The notes under the pieces were generated by a model. The model was not told the origin of the DNA. It saw nothing but the letters and a program-made list of their open reading frames with translations, and did not search any database. Of a stretch of DNA of 22,858 nucleotides, positions 8,209 to 13,691 are shown one piece after another. The translations under genes and the position numbers were made by a program. The DNA is from an uncultured Oscillospiraceae bacterium. Lineage in GTDB: Bacteria > Bacillota > Clostridia > Oscillospirales > Oscillospiraceae. Numbering within the stretch: position 1 is the stretch's first letter; each line of letters begins with the position of its first letter. The stretch lies in assembly GCA_910583885.1 (NCBI GenBank), contig CAJUAC010000048.1:1-22858 (forward strand), written 5' to 3'.

Positions 8209-8332
8209 TTACGCATTCCTTCTTTCCCTATCAATATTTTGTTTCGTTCCCTTCATCCACAGCCAGCCCAACAGCTCCCAGGCGCCCGGTTGGGCCCCGC
8301 CCCTCTGCCGGCTGCTTTGAATGCCGCCATAG

Positions 8333-8362
8333 ATTATACCACCGCTGTCAAGATGCTGTCCA
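8333..8362 (-). promoter_or_regulatory. Sigma-A promoter of the atp operon
   Basis: On the minus strand a perfect TATAAT (8333-8338) lies 18 nt after TGGACA (8357-8362). A TG one base before the -10 (TGGTATAAT) makes it an extended -10 promoter. The predicted start is near 8326 and gives a GC-rich leader of about 118 nt before atpB. I saw no gene within 8209-8433. Confidence 0.72.
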
Positions 8363-8433
8363 GCAGCCGTAGCACTGCCCGTCCCACTGCGGTATGATAG
8401 GGTTTGGCAGCGCAGGAAGGAGGTACGATCACC

Positions 8434-9045
8434 ATTTCAAACAACATCTATGCATATGTCCGCGTCAGCACCCGGGATCAGAATGAGGACCGGCAGCTGA
8501 TAGCCCTGGGCGGGCTGACCATCCCAGAAAAAAATATTTTTTTGGACAAGCAGTCCGGCAAGGACTTCAACCGGCCCCAGTACCGGCGGCTGGTGAAAAA
8601 GCTGAAGCCGGACGACCTGCTCTACATCAAGAGTATCGACCGGCTGGGACGGAACTATGAGGAAATCCTGGAGCAATGGCGGATCCTCACCAAGGAAAAA
8701 CGGATTGACATCGTCGTGCTGGACATGCCCCTCCTCGACACCCGTCGGGGCAAGGACCTCATGGGGACCTTCCTCAGCGATATCGTTTTGCAGGTGCTCT
8801 CCTTTGTGGCGGAAAATGAGCGCACCAACATCCGCCAGCGGCAGCTGGAGGGTATCGCGGCGGCAAAGGCACGGGGTGTGCGGTTCGGACGCCCCCCTAT
8901 CCCCCTGCCGGACAATTTCTGTCAGATCCACAAGGAGTGGCGCTGCAAAAAAATAACGCTCCAACAGGCGGCGAAGGCTTGCGCCATGCCGGTTGGAACG
9001 TTTTATGCCAAAGCACTGCGATTGGAAAACTCCACTTACGATTAA
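8434..9045 (+). CDS. Small serine recombinase of the Hin invertase/resolvase type
   Basis: About 203 residues, N-terminal catalytic domain then C-terminal helix-turn-helix. The nucleophile Ser lies in IYAYVRVSTRDQ, and the catalytic arginines are in the same motif and in SIDRLGRN; the long E-helix region follows (VAENERTNIRQRQLEGIAAAKARG, in part). The DNA-binding end is GRPPIPLPDN then ITLQQAAKACAMPVGTFYAKA. All catalytic residues look intact. This order (catalytic then HTH) is that of Hin/Gin invertases and Tn3 resolvases, not of IS607 TnpA. No ATG fits. The best ribosome site, AAGGAGG at 8417-8423, points to an ATT at 8434 giving the family-like N-terminus SNNIYAYVRVS; a TTG at 8404 lacks a ribosome site. 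Two crossover-like sites lie directly downstream. Product confident; start uncertain. Confidence 0.88.
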   Translation: MSNNIYAYVRVSTRDQNEDRQLIALGGLTIPEKNIFLDKQSGKDFNRPQYRRLVKKLKPDDLLYIKSIDRLGRNYEEILEQWRILTKEKRIDIVVLDMPLLDTRRGKDLMGTFLSDIVLQVLSFVAENERTNIRQRQLEGIAAAKARGVRFGRPPIPLPDNFCQIHKEWRCKKITLQQAAKACAMPVGTFYAKALRLENSTYD

Positions 9046-9055
9046 CCGCCCCTCA

Positions 9056-9081
9056 ATTTGTAAATGTGTACCTTTACAAAT
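9056..9081. repeat. Crossover-like site 1 (left, inverted)
   Basis: A 26-bp dyad made of two 12-bp half-sites around a central GT (9068-9069): left half ATTTGTAAATGT and, on the other strand, right half ATTTGTAAAGGT (11 of 12 identical). This is the architecture of hix/gix/res core sites used by small serine recombinases. The dyad also forms a perfect 11-bp stem (9054-9083) and could act as a hairpin behind the recombinase gene. Confidence 0.75.
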
Positions 9082-9182
9082 TGATATTGCTTTTTGTTTA
9101 CACTGTTATATTCGGCACGCCGTCCCAGAAATTAAGAGGGCAATGAGGAAAATTTTATAGCAGGCTTATATTTTGAAAAGGT
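9070..9182. promoter_or_regulatory. Candidate invertible segment with promoter-like elements on both strands
   Basis: AT-rich DNA bounded by the cores of two inverted 26-bp sites. On the plus strand an extended -10, TGTTATATT (9104-9112), points at the TnpB-like gene. On the minus strand an extended -10, TGCTATAAA (9154-9162), and a loose flagellar sigma-28-like pair (TAAT, 14 nt, GCCGAATA) point at the recombinase. Flipping would exchange which element faces the TnpB-like gene. No good -35 accompanies either extended -10. Which orientation is ON cannot be decided from one sequence. Confidence 0.55.
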
Positions 9183-9196
9183 ACACATTTGCAAAC
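9171..9196. repeat. Crossover-like site 2 (right)
   Basis: A 26-bp site with half-sites TTTTGAAAAGGT and, after the central AC (9183-9184), ACATTTGCAAAC. It matches site 1 read on the opposite strand at 22 of 26 positions, including 14 consecutive bases across the core (AAAGGTACACATTT). The two sites are thus inverted relative to each other, with cores about 115 bp apart. Site 2 ends 20 bp before the TnpB-like start codon. Confidence 0.75.
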
Positions 9197-9216
9197 CACC
9201 AGAGGGAGGCGGACAC

Positions 9217-10374
9217 ATGAATGCGCAAAAGGACGTCCGCCGCCCTGCCGGCGGGCGGATCACCCGGTACACTGTCATCAAGTTCCGCCTCCACCCCTCT
9301 GCGGAGCAGGCAGAGCTGATCGAGAAAACCTTCGGCTGCTGCCGCTACCTCTGGAACCAGATGCTGGCCGACGTGCAGGAGTTTTACGCCGCTGCCAGTG
9401 TACACTACATCCCTACCCCGGCCCACTATAAAAAGGAAGCCCCCTTCCTCAAAGAGGCCGACAGCCAAGCGCTGTGTACCGTCCATCAAAACCTGCGCCA
9501 AGCGTTCTTGAATTTCTTCCGCAACCCTTCCCGCTTCGGCTATCCCCAGTTCAAAACCAAAAAGGCCCGGCAGGATTCCTTTACCGTCTACTGCCGCCAA
9601 TACCGCACCGGCCCTTCTATCCGTTTGGCCGGCAGCGGGATCCAGATGCCCAAGCTGGGGCTGGTCACAGCGGTTATCCACCGCAGGCCCCTCCACTGGT
9701 GGTCCCTGCGGTCCGTAACCGTCAGCAAATCCAAATCAGGCAAATACTTCTGCGCTGCCACTTTCAAATATGAGGCAAAGCAGCCGGAGGCCTCCGCCCC
9801 CACACCGGACAAAACGGTGGGGTTGAGCTTTTCCCCGTCCTGCTTCTATGTGGACAGCGAGGGCAGCAGCCCAACACTGCCCCCGCTGTCCCGATCCAGG
9901 GAGAAGCTTGCCCGGATGCAGCAGAAGCTTGCCCGCATGGAGCGCGGTTCCCGGAATCACGAAAAACAGCTGCATAAAATCCGGCTTCTGCATGAGCACA
10001 CCGCCAACCAGCGGCGGGACTTCATCCACAAGGAGAGCAGGCGGATAGCCAACGCCTGGGACGCCGTGTGTGTGGAGGAATCCAACCTGGCCGAGCTGTC
10101 ACAGCAGCAGGCCCATGTGCTCGACTACGGGTTCGGGATGTTCCGGGAGTGCCTGCAATACAAGCTGGAGCAGCAGGGGAAACCGCTGCTCACTGTCAGC
10201 CGCTTTATCCCCACCTCCAAAGCCTGCAGCGCCTGCGGCGCTGTCAGCAGCCATCCCCACGGGCGCAGCTGGCTCTGCCCAACCTGCGGCGCATCCATTG
10301 CCCAGGAGGTCAACACCGCCCGGAACATCCGGGATGCAGGCCTGGCCCAAGCCAGGGCCCTACAGAAGCGATAA
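9217..10374 (+). CDS. tldR: Nuclease-dead TnpB homologue (TldR-like RNA-guided repressor candidate)
   Basis: 385-residue member of the TnpB/OrfB family (IS200/IS605, IS1341-like). The N-terminal wedge region is well kept (YTVIKFRLHPSAEQAELIEK in part; FGCCRYLWNQML), as is the zinc finger (C337, C340, C354, C357). The RuvC active site is not: RuvC-I, normally G-[IL]-D-x-[GS], reads VGLSFS with Ser204 for the catalytic Asp. RuvC-III, normally DRDxNAAxNI, reads AQEVNTARNI with Glu364 for the Asp. RuvC-II Glu287 remains. The frame is fully open and begins at ATG 9217 behind GGGAGG (7-nt spacing), so this is a maintained protein rather than debris. No TnpA is present. Downstream lie guide-RNA-like sequence, a CsrA-like gene and a flagellin. 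TnpB-like nuclease-dead repressors use guide RNAs to block promoters; some are known beside fliC. The repressor role here is inference. Confidence 0.88.
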   Translation: MNAQKDVRRPAGGRITRYTVIKFRLHPSAEQAELIEKTFGCCRYLWNQMLADVQEFYAAASVHYIPTPAHYKKEAPFLKEADSQALCTVHQNLRQAFLNFFRNPSRFGYPQFKTKKARQDSFTVYCRQYRTGPSIRLAGSGIQMPKLGLVTAVIHRRPLHWWSLRSVTVSKSKSGKYFCAATFKYEAKQPEASAPTPDKTVGLSFSPSCFYVDSEGSSPTLPPLSRSREKLARMQQKLARMERGSRNHEKQLHKIRLLHEHTANQRRDFIHKESRRIANAWDAVCVEESNLAELSQQQAHVLDYGFGMFRECLQYKLEQQGKPLLTVSRFIPTSKACSACGAVSSHPHGRSWLCPTCGASIAQEVNTARNIRDAGLAQARALQKR

Positions 10375-10575
10375 GAACTGCCGCCGGCCGGGACACCGGT
10401 GGAATGCCCATGGTGCGGCCTGGGAAGCGTTGATTGGAGCGGCAAAGCCTTTGCCCCTGCAATCAGCGCTCCCCAAGAAGCTGCCAAGTGGGAATCAAGA
10501 GAAGGCAACCCCGCCCTGCGGGCACGCCGGAAGCCCGTTCGGGCCGTCCACTCAGCATAATATTATTTTTAAATT
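10375..10575 (+). ncRNA. Guide-RNA (omegaRNA-like) scaffold and candidate guide
   Basis: Noncoding, highly structured stretch directly after the TnpB-like stop, where omegaRNAs lie. A near-perfect 15-bp stem pairs 10422-10436 with 10460-10474 and encloses GGCAAA/TTTGCC (10441-10455). A second hairpin is CCCGC-CCT-GCGGG (10510-10522) inside GGC/GCC. A third, GAAGCCC then GGGC (10531-10544), followed by GTCCAC (10546-10551), resembles the end of IS605-group right ends (GAAGCCC...GGGC..GTTCAC). By analogy the guide would begin at about 10552 and read TCAGCATAATATTATT. Ends, processing and target are inferred. Confidence 0.65.
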
Positions 10576-10641
10576 AGAATTTAACAAGTACCAGGCACAG
10601 CCAGGATGGCGTGCGCAACAAGCATTAAGGAGATATTTGCT

Positions 10642-11001
10642 ATGCTCTGCATTTCGATGAAGGCCGGCGACTACTTCACCGTCGGCGACAGCACCGTCGT
10701 CCAGCTCGACCGCCTGAGCGGCGACAGAATCCATCTGACCATCAACGCCCCCCGTGAGGTGCCGATCCTGCGCGGGGATGTGCTGGAGCGCAGCGGCGGC
10801 CAGCGGCCAGCGTGTGTGATGGCGGTCCCGCCCCGGTACACGCGGCGGCTCCCCTGGAACCACGCAAAAAAGCAGGCCCTGGCGGACATCCGCCAGACGC
10901 TGGAGCAGATGGAGGATGGGCCGGAGGCCCGGTTCCTGCGCCAAAAACTGGACTGCATCTTCCCTCCTGCCCAGGAGGGCACCGCCAGGACAGCGGTGTA
11001 A
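10642..11001 (+). CDS. csrA: Divergent CsrA-like RNA-binding protein with C-terminal extension
   Basis: 119 residues. Residues 1-55 follow the CsrA fold: MLCISMKAGDYFTVGD, then GDRIHLTINAPREVPILRGDVLERSGG (compare INAP-KEV-HR-EEIY in CsrA). The Arg equivalent to E. coli R44 is kept (ILRGD), but R6 in the first strand is Met, so RNA recognition may be changed. Residues about 56-119 are an extension not found in ordinary CsrA (about 60-70 residues), with a charged helix-like part (KKQALADIRQTLEQMEDG). The ATG at 10642 has AAGGAG 9 nt upstream; an upstream ATG at 10606 lacks this. In Firmicutes CsrA represses flagellin translation, and a flagellin gene follows immediately. No fliW is in the window. 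Confidence 0.78.
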   Translation: MLCISMKAGDYFTVGDSTVVQLDRLSGDRIHLTINAPREVPILRGDVLERSGGQRPACVMAVPPRYTRRLPWNHAKKQALADIRQTLEQMEDGPEARFLRQKLDCIFPPAQEGTARTAV

Positions 11002-11013
11002 CCCCCATATTGT

Positions 11014-11041
11014 TTTCAACCGGCTGACGAGCCGCTTGAAA
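11014..11041 (+). promoter_or_regulatory. 28-bp dyad between csrA-like gene and flagellin
   Basis: TTTCAA-C-CGGCT pairs with AGCCG-C-TTGAAA around GACG; 11 of 12 positions pair. No T run follows, so it is not an ordinary terminator for the plus strand. It could be an operator, an mRNA-stability hairpin or part of the flagellin leader. Confidence 0.4.
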
Positions 11042-11065
11042 TAAAGTACCGCGCCCAAGGCCTTC

Positions 11066-11163
11066 CCCCGCCGTGGCCACAGCGGGCAGGGACGCAAGGA
11101 CGCATCACAGACCTGTGCCTTAGTAAATGGATGCTCTGGGGCACATTAATAGACTGAAAGGAG
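11066..11163 (+). promoter_or_regulatory. Structured flagellin leader with CsrA-type GGA motifs
   Basis: A hairpin (CCCGC ... GCGGG, with GTGG/CCAC inside, about 11067-11088) is followed by three GGA motifs: CAAGGACGC (11095-11103, close to the CsrA consensus ACARGGAUG), AATGGATGC (around 11127-11133) and the Shine-Dalgarno AAAGGAG (11157-11163). Several GGA sites including the ribosome site is the usual arrangement for CsrA repression of flagellin. No clear sigma-28 promoter is seen here, so the leader may be part of a longer transcript. Confidence 0.5.
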
Positions 11164-11171
11164 TCAATACA

Positions 11172-12878
11172 ATGCGGATCCAACACAATATTATGGCTAT
11201 GAATGCCTACCGCAACTACAACCAGAACACCTCTTCCCTCTCCAAGAACCTGGAGAAGCTGTCCTCCGGCTACAAGATCAACCGCGCCGGTGACGACGCC
11301 GCCGGTCTGGCCATTTCCGAGAAGATGCGCGCCCAGATCACCGGCCTGAACGCCGCCCAGAAGAACGTCAAGGACGGTATCTCCCTGGTGAAGACCGCTG
11401 AGGGCGCCATGCAGGAAATCCAGGACATGCTCAACCGCATGGACTACCTGGCCACCCAGTCCGCCAACGGCACCTACCAGAACGAGGTTGACCGTGAGAA
11501 CCTCCAGAAGGAAGTCACCTCTCTGAAGAGTGAAATTAACCGTATCGCCGACTCCGCCAACTTCAACGGCATCAAGCTGCTGGATGGCTCCTTGGGCGGC
11601 GGAAATATCAGCGCTGACGGCGTTACCTTCAGCGGCGCCAACGTCGCTTCCGCCGAGGCCGCCAAGATGACTACCGCTTCAATCAAGGGAGATCTGACAG
11701 CCGCAGATCCAGGAGCGGCTTCCCAGGACTATTTGTCTATCGACGGGAAGAAGGTCACCATTGACTGGGCCAATAACCTTGAGGCGAAGCAGCTGGCCGG
11801 CCAGCTGACTTCCGATCTCTCTGCAGCTACCCCTGAGACCATCAAGAGCATTGCCAAGGATCTGGAGAGCGTCATCAACAACGCTGCCAAGGCCCAGGGG
11901 GTAAATGCCAGCGTCACTGTCAGCGCGGATTCCACTGGCGCTCTGACCATCAAGAGCAACAACAAGGGTGTGGATTCCGAGTTCTCCTTCCTGGGCAGCA
12001 ATGCCGCTGTTGCTGACATTGCAACAAGCGTCATGAGCGGCGTTATCATGGGCGGCGCTGGTGACGGCGCTGCCAGCATCAACAAGGCTACGCTGACTTA
12101 TAACGGCAAATCCCTTGCCGCTAACGATGTTTTCCAGATGGACATCAACGGCACCAAGGTCGACGTCAAGATGACCGGCGCAATTACCGACGGCACCACT
12201 TCGATGACCGCTGCCGCTACCCAGCTGCAGACGGATATCCAAACCGCTATCGACACCTGGAACACCGCCAACGGCCTGACCGCTGGCACGTATGACCCGA
12301 AGTCCGGCCTGACCGGCCTGACCAAGGCTGATTTCACCGTCACAGTGGGTGACAACGGCAACTTTGTCATCAAGTACGGCGGCGAGGAGGACGTAACCTT
12401 CAGCTTCAACGATGTGGGCGACCGTTCCTTCGCACAAAACCTGGGCCTTGCCAACGGCACCAGCCAGAGCGGCGGTTCTACCGGTTTGACCCTCCAGATT
12501 GGCGACACCGCAGACAGCTTCAACCAGCTGAATGTGTCCATTAACGATATGCACGTGAATGCCCTTGGCATCAGCGGTGTGGATATCGGCTCCATCGGCG
12601 GTGCACAGAGCGCCATTTCTGTCATCAAGGACGCCATCAACAGCGTATCCGCCACCCGCGGCGACCTGGGCGCGATCCAGAACCGTCTGGAGCACACCCA
12701 GAAGAACCTGTCCGTCATGGCCGAGAACATCCAGGATGCTGAGGCCAACATCCGCGACACCGATGTGGCCGAGGAGATGATGGCCTATACCAAGAATAAC
12801 ATCCTGATCCAGTCCGCCCAGGCCATGCTGGCTCAGGCCAACCAGGTGCCCCAGGGCGTGCTCCAGCTGCTGGGCTAA
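11172..12878 (+). CDS. hag: Flagellin
   Basis: 568-residue flagellin. The conserved N-terminal D0/D1 region spans residues 1 to about 150 (MRIQHNIMAMNAYRN, then LSSGYKINRAGDDAAGLAIS), and the C-terminal D1/D0 covers about the last 90 (SATRGDLGAIQNRLEHT, ending MLAQANQVPQGVLQLLG). The middle, residues about 155-475, is a variable surface domain rich in Ala, Gly, Thr and Asp. LNRMDYLATQSANGT in the D1 helix resembles the TLR5-recognised segment of other flagellins. The true start is ATG 11172 with AAAGGAG at 8-nt spacing; an upstream in-frame start at 11127 is spurious. It is the last gene of the recombinase, TnpB-like and CsrA-like cassette, and faces the glycan cluster convergently. It may be one of several flagellins in the genome. 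Confidence 0.97.
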   Translation: MRIQHNIMAMNAYRNYNQNTSSLSKNLEKLSSGYKINRAGDDAAGLAISEKMRAQITGLNAAQKNVKDGISLVKTAEGAMQEIQDMLNRMDYLATQSANGTYQNEVDRENLQKEVTSLKSEINRIADSANFNGIKLLDGSLGGGNISADGVTFSGANVASAEAAKMTTASIKGDLTAADPGAASQDYLSIDGKKVTIDWANNLEAKQLAGQLTSDLSAATPETIKSIAKDLESVINNAAKAQGVNASVTVSADSTGALTIKSNNKGVDSEFSFLGSNAAVADIATSVMSGVIMGGAGDGAASINKATLTYNGKSLAANDVFQMDINGTKVDVKMTGAITDGTTSMTAAATQLQTDIQTAIDTWNTANGLTAGTYDPKSGLTGLTKADFTVTVGDNGNFVIKYGGEEDVTFSFNDVGDRSFAQNLGLANGTSQSGGSTGLTLQIGDTADSFNQLNVSINDMHVNALGISGVDIGSIGGAQSAISVIKDAINSVSATRGDLGAIQNRLEHTQKNLSVMAENIQDAEANIRDTDVAEEMMAYTKNNILIQSAQAMLAQANQVPQGVLQLLG

Positions 12879-12893
12879 TCGCCAAATAGCGAA

Positions 12894-12927
12894 GAAAAGC
12901 GTCAGCTTTTCGGAAAAATTCTTTTTG
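12894..12927 (+). terminator. Hairpin after flagellin gene
   Basis: GAAAAGC-GTCA-GCTTTTC (12894-12911), a perfect 7-bp stem 15 nt after the flagellin stop, followed by a T-rich stretch (TTCTTTTT). Likely the first of two terminators for the flagellin transcript. Confidence 0.55.
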
Positions 12928-12953
12928 ATACTTTTTCTTTTAAGAAAAAGTAT
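12928..12953. repeat. Near-perfect 26-bp palindrome
   Basis: Two perfect 12-bp arms (ATACTTTTTCTT / AAGAAAAAGTAT) around a 2-bp centre TT. It lies between two terminator-like hairpins. It has the same 12+2+12 geometry as the crossover-like sites but a different sequence. It may simply be another intergenic hairpin. Confidence 0.5.
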
Positions 12954-12969
12954 GAGCGCATAGCTTTTA

Positions 12970-13012
12970 CCCCCTGGGAACCATTGCAATGCAATGGCCC
13001 CAGGGGGCTTTT
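12970..13012. terminator. Strong bidirectional terminator between flagellin and glycan cluster
   Basis: CCCCCTGGG (12970-12978) pairs with CCCAGGGGG (about 12999-13007), with CCATTG/CAATGG continuing the stem inside. CTTTT follows on the plus strand and, on the minus strand, GTAAAAGC flanks the other side. It would end both the flagellin transcript and the convergent heptose cluster. Confidence 0.8.
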
Positions 13013-13023
13013 GTGCAGGCGGC

Positions 13024-13359
13024 TCACCAGGGCCCGGCAACCAGGCCCACGCCCGCCAGGATCAGCAGGATCCCCAGGACTTTTTTGCGTGTCACCGCCT
13101 CACCCAGGAATTTATGGGCAATCAGCAGCGTCCAGATGTAGGTGAAGGATCCCAGCGGGACAACGATCGAATAGGGCAGTTTTTTCAGCAGATATAGGTT
13201 CAGCAGTGCGGAGCAGACATACAGCATCCCGCCCAAATAAAAATAGGGTTCCCGGAGCAGCTTCCCAATGCTGCCCCCTCCGGCAGTGGATTTTTTCAGG
13301 AAGAGGCTGGCCGCCGAGGCGGACAGGCCCATCACCACAAGCACGGCCACAACCATCAT
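13024..13359 (-). CDS. Small four-helix DMT/SMR-type membrane protein, second of a pair
   Basis: 111 residues, four predicted membrane helices, EamA/SMR-like half-transporter. A Lys-rich first loop (FLKKSTAGGG) and a Gly-rich last helix (GILLILAGVGLVAG) are typical; PLGSFTYIWTLLIAHKFLGE resembles the ArnE/ArnF and EmrE helix 3-4 region. Its ATG overlaps the stop of the preceding small membrane gene by 4 nt (ATGA), so the two are probably made in equal amounts as a heterodimer. It is the last gene of the cluster. By context it may help flip a polyprenyl-phosphate-linked sugar, as ArnEF does; substrate unknown. Confidence 0.8.
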   Translation of the reverse strand: MMVVAVLVVMGLSASAASLFLKKSTAGGGSIGKLLREPYFYLGGMLYVCSALLNLYLLKKLPYSIVVPLGSFTYIWTLLIAHKFLGEAVTRKKVLGILLILAGVGLVAGPW

Positions 13360-13691
13360 CGCTCCCCCTCCTCCTGCGCAAGCAGCACCACACCAGCCAT
13401 GATCACCGCAATGCCAGCCGCTTTCCCCAGGGTGAGGGCCTCCTCGAAGAAGACCCGCCCCAGGATGGCAGAGACGGCATAACTGACACTGTTGACCGGC
13501 TGCAAGGCAGATACGCTGCCAAAACGGTAGGCATACAGCATCGCCAGCGCACCCAGGCCGTAAATCCCAAACCCAAGGATAAGGGGGAGCAGCCCGTCAT
13601 AGCATTTCCAGATAAACTGCCCCGCACACAGGCACACTGCGCACAGCAGCATCAACAGGATCCCCAAGCCCCCGTGCTTCTCCCCGCTCAA
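13356..13691 (-). CDS. Small four-helix DMT/SMR-type membrane protein, first of a pair
   Basis: 111 residues, four predicted membrane helices (LLMLLCAVCLCAGQFIW; GFGIYGLGALAMLYAY; ALQPVNSVSYAVSAIL; AAGIAVIMAGVVLLA). The SALQPVNSVSYAVSAILG stretch resembles the conserved helix of ArnE/SMR proteins. No ATG is available at the start. TTG at 13691 overlaps the stop of the upstream hddC-gmhB gene (TTGA), which argues for translational coupling. Together with the following gene it forms a likely heterodimeric lipid-linked-sugar flippase. A drug or polyamine transporter role is less likely in this operon. Confidence 0.78.
   Translation of the reverse strand: MSGEKHGGLGILLMLLCAVCLCAGQFIWKCYDGLLPLILGFGIYGLGALAMLYAYRFGSVSALQPVNSVSYAVSAILGRVFFEEALTLGKAAGIAVIMAGVVLLAQEEGER

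Noticed and set aside
8346..8351. TTGACA on the minus strand as -35 of the atp promoter
   Set aside because: It lies only 7 nt from the TATAAT. TGGACA at 18 nt spacing fits much better.
9054..9083. Simple terminator of the recombinase gene
   Set aside because: The stem is AT-rich and its half is repeated inverted at 9171-9196, which a terminator does not explain; it may still cause some termination.
8404..10374. Recombinase plus TnpB as an IS607-type transposon
   Set aside because: IS607 TnpA has its DNA-binding domain before the catalytic domain; here the order is reversed as in Hin/resolvases. The TnpB is catalytically broken and no transposon ends enclose both genes.
9217..10374. TnpB remnant of an IS200/IS605 element (simple decay)
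   Set aside because: The frame is fully open, the zinc finger and N-terminal region are intact and only catalytic positions are changed; decay would scatter lesions.
11041..11090. Sigma-28 promoter just before flagellin
   Set aside because: TAAA at 11042 is present but no GCCGATAA-like -10 follows at 14-16 nt.
11187..11195. Self-target of the candidate guide in the adjacent flagellin
   Set aside because: Only 9 internal nucleotides match and the TAM-proximal bases differ, so targeting of this site is not supported; kept only as a hint about related flagellins.
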